Source: an uncultured Polaribacter sp. | GTDB taxonomy: Bacteria; Bacteroidota; Bacteroidia; Flavobacteriales; Flavobacteriaceae | Length of the DNA: 64,000 nucleotides | Assembly: GCA_947497755.1 (NCBI GenBank) | Contig: CANMHT010000007.1 | Location: 113,270-177,269 of the forward strand | Reading direction: 5' to 3' | Part shown: positions 1-8,949 of the stretch, piece by piece | Position numbering within the stretch: the first letter of the stretch is position 1 | Layout: each line of letters begins with the position of its first letter | Translations under genes and position numbers: made by a program | The notes under the pieces: generated by a model | Seen by the model: the letters and a program-made list of their open reading frames with translations, nothing else | Databases searched by the model: none | Told to the model about the DNA's origin: nothing

Positions 1-219
1 GATAAAGGATTTGCTATTCAACCTTGGACAAAAGTACGTTTTGAAAATTTTCATTTGATTTTAGAAAACAATCGTGCTATTGCTATGGGGAACTATTTTT
101 TTACAGATACCAATGGAGATGAAGCTAAAGTAGAATATACTTTTGGATATCAATTAATTAATGGCGAATTAAAGATTGACCTACATCATTCATCTTTTCC
201 TTACAATCCAGAGGCTTAA
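1..219 (+). CDS. C-terminal fragment of an NTF2/SnoaL-like protein
   Basis: An open frame runs from the first base of the window to a TAA at 217-219, giving 72 residues without a start, so the gene begins outside the window. The visible part has the alternating strand pattern of an NTF2-like (SnoaL/CaMKII-association) fold: a PWTKVRFEN stretch, an AMGNYFFTD strand with a following NGDEAKVEYTFGY strand, and an LHHSSFPY ending that I associate with this family in Proteobacteria and Bacteroidota. The fold call rests on motif memory and not on a search. Such proteins are small cytoplasmic or periplasmic binding or enzyme scaffolds, so no specific reaction can be given. It lies 5 bases before the next start and is probably co-transcribed with it. 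Confidence 0.55.
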   Translation, partial: DKGFAIQPWTKVRFENFHLILENNRAIAMGNYFFTDTNGDEAKVEYTFGYQLINGELKIDLHHSSFPYNPEA

Positions 220-224
220 AAACA

Positions 225-719
225 ATGCATAATACGCTATTTCTTTTATGTCCAACAGATGGATTAGAACCTAAAATTCTAAAGAGCTTTAAAGGCAAAA
301 ACTACTTTTATTGCTCTTTAGGTAATTCTTTTAATTCTGATGTAGAAACTATAGAACATATAAAAGCTTTTATCATTAAAAATGATATTTCAAGTGTTTG
401 CTTTATTACTTCTATGAATAACAAAATCATTCTTGATGCCTTAGGAAAGCAATACTATTCTGACATTAGAGGATTACGAACATTCTACAACCAAATACGA
501 ATACATAAAAGACAAATAGAAAAACTATGCTTAACCAATAACTACAATTACTCTATTCTTTCTTATTTTCTTAACAAAAAGATAAAAGAACTAGAGTATA
601 AATTAGGTAATTTAGCCCAACCTCTTCTTATAAGAGGAATGATTTATAACAGGCAAAAGAATACTTTTCAAAACATTTATTCTAGTCTTATTTGTTTGGA
701 AGAACATGTCTTAAATTAA
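225..719 (+). CDS. Hypothetical protein, 164 aa, no recognised family
   Basis: I do not recognise this protein. It starts with ATG 5 bases after the preceding stop and ends 6 bases before the PhoX-like start, so it sits inside a plus-strand operon. There is no signal peptide or membrane segment. The first half alternates hydrophobic strands with helices (LFLLCP, YFYCSLGN, ISSVCFITS), as in a Rossmann-like or carbonic-anhydrase-like alpha/beta fold. The zinc ligands of a beta-carbonic anhydrase (Cys, His-x2-Cys) are not evident, so an active carbonic anhydrase is unlikely. The second half is helical and basic. It contains several isolated Cys residues but no CxxC pair. Its link to the NTF2-like gene before it is positional only. 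Confidence 0.6.
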   Translation: MHNTLFLLCPTDGLEPKILKSFKGKNYFYCSLGNSFNSDVETIEHIKAFIIKNDISSVCFITSMNNKIILDALGKQYYSDIRGLRTFYNQIRIHKRQIEKLCLTNNYNYSILSYFLNKKIKELEYKLGNLAQPLLIRGMIYNRQKNTFQNIYSSLICLEEHVLN

Positions 720-725
720 CAGTTG

Positions 726-2411
726 ATGAAATACAATAGAAGAAAGTTTATTTCCTTTTTAGGAAAAGCAAGTTTAGGAGTAGCTATTGCTCCACCATTT
801 TTAATTTCTTGTGGGAATACAACTACACCAAACAAAATTACTAGTCAAAAAAAATCTAAAGAAGAACTTCTTAGATTAAAAAAATTAGTTTTAGAAGAAT
901 TGATTGCTACAGATAAAGATGATCTAATACTAACCAAAGGGCTAAATTACCATACTATTATAAAATGGGGAGATGCAATTAATCCTGAAGATACTTTTGG
1001 ATTTAATAACGATTTTACTTGCTTTATTCCTTTAGATGAAAACAATCCAAATGATGGTTTGTTATGGGTAAATCATGAATATATCAATCCGTTATTTGTT
1101 TCTGATTTTGATTTTAATGCCTATAAAAACCCAAAGCAACACCGAACTATTGAACAGGTAGACAAAGAAATGTACAATGTTGGTGGTACTATTGTAAGAA
1201 TTAGGCAAGAGAATGGCCAATGGAAAATCGTTAAAAATGATCCTTTAAACCGAAGAATTACTGCGCAAACACCCATCTCTTTAAATTGGGATACTCCAAT
1301 TAAAGGAGCATCTACCGTTAGAGGAACCAATAGCAATTGCTCTGGAGGAATTACTCCTTGGAATACCTTTATTACTTGTGAAGAAAACTATGATGGCTTT
1401 TGGGGAGAAACCGAATACAACGAACAAAATATTGCATCACATAGAGCTAGTGATTATGGATGGGAAGATTTTTACAAGTATCCGCCAGAACATTATGGAT
1501 GGGTTGTTGAAGTAGATCCAAAAAGTGGGAATGCTCAAAAACACATTGCGCTAGGAAGGTTTGCTCATGAATGTTGTACTTTATATGAGTTAGAAGACAA
1601 ACGTGTTGTTGCTTATACTGGCGATGATAAAAATGATGAATGTTTGTACAAATTCATTTCTTCAAAACAAGGTTCTTTAAAAGAAGGTACATTGTATGTT
1701 GCAGATACTGTGAATGGTAAATGGCTGGCTTTAGATTGGGAAAATCAACCGCAGTTAAAAAAGAAATTTAAAAATCAAACTGAGGTTTTGATTAGAGCAA
1801 GAGAAGCAGCTAAACTACTTGGAGCAACGCCTTTAAACAGACCAGAAGATATTGAAATTGATCCAATTACTGGACATATTCTAGTTACACTAACAAATAA
1901 TAAAAATAAAAACGACTATCACGGATCCATTTTAAAAATTGAAGAAACAAATGGAAAATTTGATGCCCTAACTTTTAAAGCTTCAACTTATAAAGCTGGA
2001 GGTGAAGAAAGTGGCTTTTCTTGTCCAGATAATTTAGCTTTTGATTTGGCTGGAAATCTTTGGATGACTTCTGACATGTCTGGAAGCTCAATGAATAGAG
2101 AAGACAAACCTTATATGCCTTTTAAGAACAATAGTTTATTTGTGATTCCGAGATATGGTAAAGATGCAGGAAAAGTAATTCGAGTTGCCTCAGCACCAAG
2201 AGATGCAGAGTTAACCGGACCTTGGTTTTCTCCTGATGGAAAAACATTGTTTTTAAGCGTACAACATCCTGGAGAGCAAACAAAAGATTTAAAAAATCCA
2301 ACCAGTAAATGGCCTTTTGACCAAGATAATATTCCGAAATCTGCTGTGGTAGCAATTACTGGAGATTTGATAGAAAAAATGAATGTCTTACATCATATCG
2401 AAGCCGAATAA
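726..2411 (+). CDS. PhoX-family (DUF839) Tat-exported lipoprotein phosphatase-like protein
   Basis: The 561-residue product matches the PhoX/DUF839 family, calcium- and iron-dependent alkaline phosphatases of the periplasm or outer surface. The ATG at 726 is preferred to the TTG at 723 because it places a twin-arginine motif (NRRKFISFLGK) near residue 4. That is followed by a hydrophobic stretch and an LISC lipobox, so the protein is probably a Tat-exported lipoprotein. Around residues 200-220 the family motif NCSGGITPWNTFITCEEN is present, with the conserved Cys and double Glu used in the metal centre. Later hallmarks are FAHECCTLYE, YTGDDKNDE, a PEDIEIDP stretch and GPWFSPDGKTLF. Substrate is unproven; related DUF839 proteins are annotated as phosphatases mostly by homology. 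It is the last gene of the small operon that starts before the window. Confidence 0.85.
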   Translation: MKYNRRKFISFLGKASLGVAIAPPFLISCGNTTTPNKITSQKKSKEELLRLKKLVLEELIATDKDDLILTKGLNYHTIIKWGDAINPEDTFGFNNDFTCFIPLDENNPNDGLLWVNHEYINPLFVSDFDFNAYKNPKQHRTIEQVDKEMYNVGGTIVRIRQENGQWKIVKNDPLNRRITAQTPISLNWDTPIKGASTVRGTNSNCSGGITPWNTFITCEENYDGFWGETEYNEQNIASHRASDYGWEDFYKYPPEHYGWVVEVDPKSGNAQKHIALGRFAHECCTLYELEDKRVVAYTGDDKNDECLYKFISSKQGSLKEGTLYVADTVNGKWLALDWENQPQLKKKFKNQTEVLIRAREAAKLLGATPLNRPEDIEIDPITGHILVTLTNNKNKNDYHGSILKIEETNGKFDALTFKASTYKAGGEESGFSCPDNLAFDLAGNLWMTSDMSGSSMNREDKPYMPFKNNSLFVIPRYGKDAGKVIRVASAPRDAELTGPWFSPDGKTLFLSVQHPGEQTKDLKNPTSKWPFDQDNIPKSAVVAITGDLIEKMNVLHHIEAE

Positions 2412-2514
2412 GAAAGTATACTCACCACGTAAACACTACTTTAATCAGTTAAAAATCATCCTTTAAGCTGAACTATAATTTTTTTTTATTAATATTGCTC
2501 AGCAATTTTTTGTT

Positions 2515-2808
2515 GTGAAAACTTATAAGCAATATATAGCCCTATTTTATCTGATATTTTTTATCGGTATAAAATCTGTTGGACTACACGCATTTGCTCA
2601 TTCTGATACTGAATTTGACAATGACTGTGATGTTTGTGAGTTTACCATTAGCTCTAAAAAAGTTCCTTTTATTAAAAATCAACAATTTGAATTAAAAGAA
2701 CTTTCAGAGCATAATCATCAAGAGAAGACTTTTGTTGCTTATACCTATCAATTTACACAACAACAAATAGATAACACCCTTTTTTGCAGACCTCCGCCTG
2801 TAATTTAA
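2515..2808 (+). CDS. Small exported protein with a CDVC motif
   Basis: This 97-residue protein starts at a GTG, the only start that keeps the whole hydrophobic N-terminal segment (about residues 5-25). That segment looks like a signal peptide ending near LHAFAHS. The mature part contains His residues, a DNDCDVCEF motif, a central SEHNHQEK segment, and ends in a Cys-Arg-Pro-Pro-Pro tail. Small proteins of this layout occur in Flavobacteriia just upstream of outer-membrane receptor or metal-related genes, and the Cys and His content suggests metal binding; both points are inference. It is followed after 120 bases by a DUF5916 outer-membrane protein. No characterised homologue is recognised. Confidence 0.65.
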   Translation: MKTYKQYIALFYLIFFIGIKSVGLHAFAHSDTEFDNDCDVCEFTISSKKVPFIKNQQFELKELSEHNHQEKTFVAYTYQFTQQQIDNTLFCRPPPVI

Positions 2809-2928
2809 TTTCACATCTTAATCCATCTAATTTACAACTGCTACACAGCAAAATAAGTTAGACTGCACGTATGTATTTCATCATTTTGAAAATACAGCCT
2901 ATTCAATAAATTAAATTACATATCAATT

Positions 2929-5148
2929 ATGATATCTAAAGCATTAATTAAAAATTGCCCAATGGCAGTTTTTATGATTGTTCTTATAAAAGGATATTCT
3001 CAGAACAAACAAGAGGTCTTTCCACCTCCTACTTTTCCTCCAGAAATAAAAGCTGTAAAAACTACTGGAAAAATAAAAATAGACGGCATTTTAAACGAAA
3101 CTAGTTGGCAACATGCTCAAACAATTTCTAACTTTTATAGAATTGAACCCAAACAAGGCGGAAACTATTTATACACCACAGAAGTAAAAGTACTCTACGA
3201 TAAAAAGAACCTCTACATTGGAGCATTTTGCAAAGACACTTTAGGCAAAAAAGGAATACGTGTTCAAGATTTAAAACGAGACTTCAGTTATGGTGAAAAC
3301 GATGTTTTTGGTGTTCAAATAGATGCACAAAACACAAAACAATACGCTGTTTCATTTCAAACTACACCTTATGGAAACCAACGTGATTTACAAGTGTTTA
3401 ATGGTAGCAACAAAGATCTTGATTGGAATACTTTATGGAATGTAAAAACTTCTCGTACAAAAAATGGCTATTATGCTGAGTTTTCTATTCCCTTTAAATC
3501 TCTTCGTTATCTACTCTCTAAAGACCATAAAAATTCTGATTGGGGCATTACTTTTTTTAGATTGGCAAGAAGAAATTATGAACTCACTGTTTTTCCTAAG
3601 ATTCCACAAGCTTTTGGACCACATAGAATGACTTATGCCGCTAAATTGAGAAATTTAGAAGCACCAAAGCCTTCTACCAATATGCAAATTACACCTTATG
3701 TTCTTTACAATTACGATATACAAAAAGAAGGCACAAGAACCATCAATAAAGACAACTCTTCAAAAATTGGTGGAGACCTTAAATGGGCAGTAACTCCAAA
3801 TGCTGTTGTGGATGTAACTTTTAATACAGATTTTGCACAAGCAGATGTTGATAGAGCTGTAAATAATTTAGAGCGGTTTAATGTTTTTTTTCCTGAAAGA
3901 AGGCAATTTTTCTTAGAAAACTCAGGAATTTGGGCTGGCGCAAATAACTCACAAATAAAACCTTTTTTTAGTAGAACAATTGGCTTAAAAGGAAATTTCA
4001 ATGCAGCTCCAGCTCCAATAGACTTTGGAGGACGATTTACCAACAAAACAAAAAAGAATACACTTGGAGCTTTATACGTGAAACAACGTAGTACAAGTAA
4101 TAGTCCAGATACTCATTTTAGCGTACTTCGTTATACTCAAAACTACGGAAAAGAAAATAATATTGGATTAATGGTTACTCATCGACTAGATGAAAAAAGC
4201 AATAGTTCTGCGCTATCTAACAATACAACTATAACCCTAGATGGTTTGATTCGTCCAAAGCAAGAATGGACTATTTCTTATTTAGGATCTGCATCTAAAG
4301 ATGAAGCAAAAAATTCTTGGGGCTATTCAGGTTCTTTTTCTGCCAAATACAATACCAATACAATGTATTGGGGATGGCAATCTAACTTTGTAAGTCGCAA
4401 TTACAATCCTGCTATGGGATTTGTGTATCAAAAAGATGTGATACAACACAATCCTGGTGGGTATTTTATTTTACGACCAAAAAAATTACAATGGATTAGA
4501 CGTTGGGATCCTGGAGTATTTGTTCGTTATTATCACGATTTTCAAAACCCTTCCAACTTTCAACAAGCAAGTATTTATTTGTTTCCGATTTACATCTTTT
4601 TTAGAGATAATAGTTTTGTAGAATATGCGATTACTCCCACTTGGCAAAACATTAATTTTAACTTTTCTCCATTAGGAATAGCAATTCCACAAAAAAGATA
4701 TTTCTATACTAGGCAATTTATTAGATACAATTCTGATCGTTCTAAAAAACTTTCTGTCTCTGGAAAGTTTGAATGGGGTAATTTTTACAATGGAAAACGG
4801 ACTACCTTAACTGCTGGTATACGTTATGCGCCAATACCAAATGTTAGTTTTTCTACTGATTACGAAAACAATTCGTTAAAAAAGTTAGGGAATTTAAACC
4901 AGAACTTAGATACAAATTTATATGCTGCTGGTATTCGATTGGCATTGAACCCAAAAGTACAATTATCTGGATTTTACCAGTACAATGATTTTACAAAAAC
5001 TGGAAGGATCAACACAAGATTTAGCTGGGAATATTTACCTCAGTCTTTTATCTATCTTGTGTATAATGATACTGAAATGGAATCTTTTAATCCTATAAGA
5101 ACTCAACAACAATTTATAAGTAAAATAACTTTTGTTAAACAATTTTAA
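2929..5148 (+). CDS. DUF5916 outer-membrane protein with N-terminal CBM9-like domain
   Basis: The 739-residue product has a hydrophobic N-terminal segment ending near GYSQ and then a family 9 carbohydrate-binding-like domain (about residues 35-220). That domain is recognised from KIKIDGILNETSW, a VKVLYDKKNLYIGAFCKD strand pair, and later GYYAEFSIPFKSLRY. The rest matches DUF5916, with the marker VDVTFNTDFAQADVDR and an NVFFPERRQFFLEN motif. It then continues as repeated amphipathic strands, consistent with an outer-membrane beta barrel that ends in Phe (ITFVKQF). Substrate is unknown; the domain pair is often linked to uptake or surface binding of glycans or peptides, but also occurs beside ABC exporters as here. 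The ABC ATPase starts 16 bases after its stop. Confidence 0.82.
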   Translation: MISKALIKNCPMAVFMIVLIKGYSQNKQEVFPPPTFPPEIKAVKTTGKIKIDGILNETSWQHAQTISNFYRIEPKQGGNYLYTTEVKVLYDKKNLYIGAFCKDTLGKKGIRVQDLKRDFSYGENDVFGVQIDAQNTKQYAVSFQTTPYGNQRDLQVFNGSNKDLDWNTLWNVKTSRTKNGYYAEFSIPFKSLRYLLSKDHKNSDWGITFFRLARRNYELTVFPKIPQAFGPHRMTYAAKLRNLEAPKPSTNMQITPYVLYNYDIQKEGTRTINKDNSSKIGGDLKWAVTPNAVVDVTFNTDFAQADVDRAVNNLERFNVFFPERRQFFLENSGIWAGANNSQIKPFFSRTIGLKGNFNAAPAPIDFGGRFTNKTKKNTLGALYVKQRSTSNSPDTHFSVLRYTQNYGKENNIGLMVTHRLDEKSNSSALSNNTTITLDGLIRPKQEWTISYLGSASKDEAKNSWGYSGSFSAKYNTNTMYWGWQSNFVSRNYNPAMGFVYQKDVIQHNPGGYFILRPKKLQWIRRWDPGVFVRYYHDFQNPSNFQQASIYLFPIYIFFRDNSFVEYAITPTWQNINFNFSPLGIAIPQKRYFYTRQFIRYNSDRSKKLSVSGKFEWGNFYNGKRTTLTAGIRYAPIPNVSFSTDYENNSLKKLGNLNQNLDTNLYAAGIRLALNPKVQLSGFYQYNDFTKTGRINTRFSWEYLPQSFIYLVYNDTEMESFNPIRTQQQFISKITFVKQF

Positions 5149-5164
5149 ACCAAAAAACACCTTT

Positions 5165-5878
5165 ATGATAACTACCAAAAACATCACCAAAAAATACGGA
5201 GACTTTACCGCTGTAAACAACCTTTCATTTGAAGTAAAGTCTGGAGAAATACTATGTCTTCTTGGCGCAAATGGTGCAGGAAAATCTACCACCATCAACA
5301 TGCTATTAAACTTTATCAAACCAAGCTCTGGTAATGCATTTATTAACGGTTTGGATGTGGTTAAAAACCCTATCAAAACAAAAAGTTTCTTAACCTATAT
5401 TCCAGAAAACTTAATGCTATACCCTACTTTAAGTGCTGTTGAGAATTTAGATTATTTCACCAAACTTTCTGGTAAAAATTTTACTAGTAATGAATTAAAA
5501 TCATTCTTAACACAAGCAGGTTTACAAACTGAAGCACATGACAACAGAGTAAAAACTTTTTCTAAAGGAATGCGTCAAAAAGTAGGAATCGCTTTGGCAA
5601 TTGCTAAAGAATCTAAAGTATTATTATTAGATGAGCCTACTTCTGGATTGGATCCAAAATCTAGCAATGAGTTTATGGAACTCTTAACCAAAATGAAAAA
5701 CAATGGTGTTGCAATTTTAATGGCTACCCATGATTTATTTAGAGCAAAAGAAGTAAGTACTCATATCGGAATTATGCGCTCTGGTGTATTAGAAAACTAT
5801 TCCAATACCAATGATGTTTCTTTAAAAGAATTGGAAACAATTTATTTAGATATTATGAACTTTAAAAATGTTGGTTAG
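5165..5878 (+). CDS. ABC transporter ATP-binding protein
   Basis: This is a 237-residue ABC ATPase. The ATG at 5165 is chosen because the homologous region begins directly at MITTKNITKKYGDF; a longer reading from a TTG at 5132 would overlap the preceding gene. Walker A is GANGAGKST near residue 36, the signature is FSKGMRQK, Walker B is VLLLDEPTSGLDP and the switch His lies in MATHD. Its short linker and lack of a second domain are typical of ATPases of ABC-2 type exporters. It is followed by two ABC-2 permease genes spaced by 1 and 5 bases, so the three form one transporter. The cargo cannot be read from sequence. Coupling to the preceding outer-membrane protein suggests an envelope export or maintenance task. 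Confidence 0.92.
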   Translation: MITTKNITKKYGDFTAVNNLSFEVKSGEILCLLGANGAGKSTTINMLLNFIKPSSGNAFINGLDVVKNPIKTKSFLTYIPENLMLYPTLSAVENLDYFTKLSGKNFTSNELKSFLTQAGLQTEAHDNRVKTFSKGMRQKVGIALAIAKESKVLLLDEPTSGLDPKSSNEFMELLTKMKNNGVAILMATHDLFRAKEVSTHIGIMRSGVLENYSNTNDVSLKELETIYLDIMNFKNVG

Positions 5879-5879
5879 T

Positions 5880-7283
5880 ATGAAAAGCATCATATTTAAA
5901 GAATTAAAAGAGATACGTAGAGATGGGCGTTTTAAAATAGCCATGGGTATTGTTGTTCTCTTATTAATTATTGCGTCAATTACAGGTATTAATCAATATC
6001 AAAAGAACAACCAACAATATAAAGAATCTCTAAATAAGGAACGTAGCATTTGGGAAACACAAGGAGAAAAAAATCCACATTCTGCAGCACATTATGGCAC
6101 CTATGCTTTTAAACCAAAATTTGCCTTGTCTTTATTTGATTATGGAATTACAAAATATACTGGAAATTCTATCTTTTTAGAAGCACATAATAGACACGAA
6201 GCTTCATTTAGTGAGGCAAGTGACCAAACTAGTTTAGCTCGTTTCGGAACACTTTCTATCAATTTTGTTTTGATGTATTTATTTCCTCTAATTATCATTC
6301 TAATAGGTTATAATGCATACACTAAAGAGGTAGAAAACAGAACTTTTACCATGTTAAAAAGTCAAGGAGTGCATCCAATAAAACTTGCTTTAGGGAAATG
6401 GATTGCGACTTTTATTCCAATATTTATTTTAACAAGTATTATTTTTCTAATCATTGGATTGGTTTTATCGAGTTTAGAAAGTTTTTCTTTTTTTAGTTGG
6501 ACAAGTTTAGGAGTACTTTTTATTTCGTATGTCTTTTACTATTTAATCATTACAAGTATTACCATCTTAATTTCGATGTGGAGTCGTTCTTCTGGAATGT
6601 CTTTAGTTAACAGTTTGGTTATTTGGATTTTCTTTAGTTTTATTACACCAAAAATCGCTACAAATTTTGCCAATGGAAATCATCCTTATCCATCAAAATC
6701 AGAATTTAGTGAACGTATAGCTGCTGACAAGAAAAATGGATTGGATGGGCATAATCCTTGGAATAAAGCTGCAAAAAAGTTAGAACAAGAAACATTAAAA
6801 AAATACGGTGTAGATAGTATTCACAAACTTCCTTTTAATTATGCGGGTTATCGAATGCAAAAAGGAGAAGAACATGAAGCGAAAATTTATGAAAAGCATT
6901 ATAACATTTTAAATGATATCGCTTTAAAACAAAACAGCGTTTATAAAAACTTGTCTTTTATCTCTCCTTTTATTCCTGTTAGATTTTTCTCAATGGACAT
7001 AGCAAATACTAGTGATGTTTTACATTGGAAATTTACCAAAGCTGCAGAAAAGTATCGTATAGAAAAGCAACAGTTTCTAAATTACGATATCAAAGACAAT
7101 TCTAAATATGGAGAGCGCGGTTACAAAATGAGCGCTGAAAAGTTTAAAAAACTACCTAAGTTTAATTTTACTCCTCCTTCATTGTCAGAAATTATTAAAG
7201 AAAATACACAAAACATTGTCTTTTTACTTTTATGGCTAGCACTTCCTTTAGGAGGTATTCTAATTACTTCTAAAAAAATATAA
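5880..7283 (+). CDS. ABC-2 type permease (DUF3526-like), first subunit
   Basis: The 467-residue protein has one membrane segment near residues 17-34, a large non-membrane loop, then four to five segments (around 130-155, 175-200, 210-240, 245-265) and a last one near the C-terminus (LLLWLALPLGGILIT). The layout, with a long soluble domain between the first and second segments and another before the last, matches ABC-2 permeases carrying DUF3526. ATG 5880 is used, one base after the ATPase stop; an upstream TTG at 5868 would overlap the ATPase and adds only MLVS. Residues just after the third segment (RTFTMLKSQGVHPIKLALGKW) form the coupling-helix region common to these permeases. Cargo is unknown. 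Confidence 0.85.
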   Translation: MKSIIFKELKEIRRDGRFKIAMGIVVLLLIIASITGINQYQKNNQQYKESLNKERSIWETQGEKNPHSAAHYGTYAFKPKFALSLFDYGITKYTGNSIFLEAHNRHEASFSEASDQTSLARFGTLSINFVLMYLFPLIIILIGYNAYTKEVENRTFTMLKSQGVHPIKLALGKWIATFIPIFILTSIIFLIIGLVLSSLESFSFFSWTSLGVLFISYVFYYLIITSITILISMWSRSSGMSLVNSLVIWIFFSFITPKIATNFANGNHPYPSKSEFSERIAADKKNGLDGHNPWNKAAKKLEQETLKKYGVDSIHKLPFNYAGYRMQKGEEHEAKIYEKHYNILNDIALKQNSVYKNLSFISPFIPVRFFSMDIANTSDVLHWKFTKAAEKYRIEKQQFLNYDIKDNSKYGERGYKMSAEKFKKLPKFNFTPPSLSEIIKENTQNIVFLLLWLALPLGGILITSKKI

Positions 7284-7288
7284 TCATC

Positions 7289-8713
7289 ATGTTTACAAAC
7301 AATTTAAAATACGAATTAAAACTATTAATACGAAGTAATTGGCTTATACTTATTCTACTTAGTATTACTTTACTATTTACGTTTGCAATCTATAATGGAA
7401 ATAGCAATGTTTCTAAAAGAGAAAATGATATTGCTAAAATGAAAGCAGCACTGGCTAAAAAAGACAGTCTAATGCTAGCAAACCTTACCAACATTGAAAA
7501 AGGTGAAAAAGTAGATATTCCTTATTGGAGAATGCCTACAGAACCTATGACTATTGGATATCGTCATCCTAGATTAGCTATTATGCAGCCGCATGAATTG
7601 TCTTTTATTGCTACAGGACAAAGTGATATGTATACCCACTTTAAAAGTCCAACCGTATATGGTAATAATTTTGCCTTAGATTATTCTGAAATGGTGAATC
7701 CTGTACAATTACTCTTTGGTAATTTTGATTTAGCCTTTGTTATTATTTACATCTTACCATTGCTAATTATTGCTTTTACTTTTAACGTTTTATCAAAAGA
7801 AAAAGAATTAGGAACCTTGCGTTTATTAGGAGCACAACCAATTTCGGTGATACGTTGGTTATTGCAAAAAATTAGCATTCGATTTCTAATTTTTTCTGTA
7901 ATCGTTATCGTTGTTTTATTAATAAGTATTTTTAGTACAACCACTATTCATAATGCTACAGATTTAATAGGATTACTTTTTATGGTAGTCGGATATATTT
8001 TATTTTGGTTTGCACTTGCTTGTATTGTGAATATCAAAATAAACGATTCTTCTAAAAATGCCTTAACTTTAATAGGATTATGGTTACTTATTGTGATGGT
8101 TATCCCTGCAACAATTAACCAAATAGGAAACTCAATGTATCCTACTCCTTCTCGTTTAAAAATGATTAATGAAATTCGTTTGATTAAAAAAGAGAATGAA
8201 GAAAAGCAAAACGAAATCCTTAATGAATATTTAAGAAATCATCCAGAGTTTGCTCAAGAAAATGAAAAACAAAAGTTTGGCTTCTGGCACAATTATTTTG
8301 CTTCAGAAAAAGTAATGGAAGAAAAAACCAAACCTTTGTTAGCTTCTTACGATATTCAATTACAAAAACAGCAAAACTTAATTAGCACATTTAAATACAT
8401 CTCACCTGCTATATTAATGCAAGAATCATTAAATAATATTGCAGGAACTTCTGAAAAGCATTATAACGATTATAAAAAACAAGTTGTAGAATTTTCTGAT
8501 GAATGGAGAAACTATTTAGTACCAATGCTGTTTAAGAAACAAAAGTTTAATTTGAAAGCTTATAATGACATGCCAGCATTTGTTTACAAAAACAGAATTA
8601 AAAACAGTATTTGGATCCATTTAGCGGCAGTAATTGGAGTTAGTATTCTATTATTTTTAGGTTTTGTAGGGAAGAACCTAAAAGACAAATCAGCTCAAAA
8701 ACTATCATTATAA
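7289..8713 (+). CDS. ABC-2 type permease (DUF3526-like), second subunit
   Basis: The 474-residue protein mirrors the preceding permease: one N-terminal segment (about 15-33), a soluble stretch, a block of membrane segments between residues 145 and 275, a second soluble stretch rich in charged residues, and a final segment (IWIHLAAVIGVSILLFLGF). The coupling region reads KEKELGTLRLLGAQPISVIRWL, close to the same position in its partner, so the two probably form a heterodimer with the single ATPase. It is the last gene of the unit; a strong hairpin terminator follows 30 bases after the stop. The transported substrate cannot be inferred. Confidence 0.85.
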   Translation: MFTNNLKYELKLLIRSNWLILILLSITLLFTFAIYNGNSNVSKRENDIAKMKAALAKKDSLMLANLTNIEKGEKVDIPYWRMPTEPMTIGYRHPRLAIMQPHELSFIATGQSDMYTHFKSPTVYGNNFALDYSEMVNPVQLLFGNFDLAFVIIYILPLLIIAFTFNVLSKEKELGTLRLLGAQPISVIRWLLQKISIRFLIFSVIVIVVLLISIFSTTTIHNATDLIGLLFMVVGYILFWFALACIVNIKINDSSKNALTLIGLWLLIVMVIPATINQIGNSMYPTPSRLKMINEIRLIKKENEEKQNEILNEYLRNHPEFAQENEKQKFGFWHNYFASEKVMEEKTKPLLASYDIQLQKQQNLISTFKYISPAILMQESLNNIAGTSEKHYNDYKKQVVEFSDEWRNYLVPMLFKKQKFNLKAYNDMPAFVYKNRIKNSIWIHLAAVIGVSILLFLGFVGKNLKDKSAQKLSL

Positions 8714-8742
8714 ATTAGTGTATTTATTTTTTATTTTAACAG

Positions 8743-8775
8743 AGTCTAGTAATCTTACTAGGCTTTGTTTTTTTT
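8743..8775 (+). terminator. Rho-independent terminator of the ABC exporter operon
   Basis: A ten-base stem (8743-8752 with 8755-8764, one G-T pair) is followed at once by a run of T residues up to about 8775. It lies 30 bases after the last permease stop, in the expected orientation. Confidence 0.8.
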
Positions 8776-8949
8776 ATAAACGAAAGATTAAAATCTCTAT
8801 ATAACTGAGTTCTAAACAATCAGCATCACTTCTATAATTTTTAGTGTTTTTCCTCAAAAAACTAGCTGTGTTAAATGTCGTTAAAGTTTTATACAGACAT
8901 TTTCAAAAAGCTACATTCGCGCAAAAATTTAACCCTCTAAAAAATAAAT

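Noticed and set aside
2447..2490. Possible terminator between the PhoX-like gene and the CDVC gene
   Set aside because: The stem is imperfect (CAGTTAAA against TTTAAGCTG) and the T run is displaced by several bases, so support is too weak to list.
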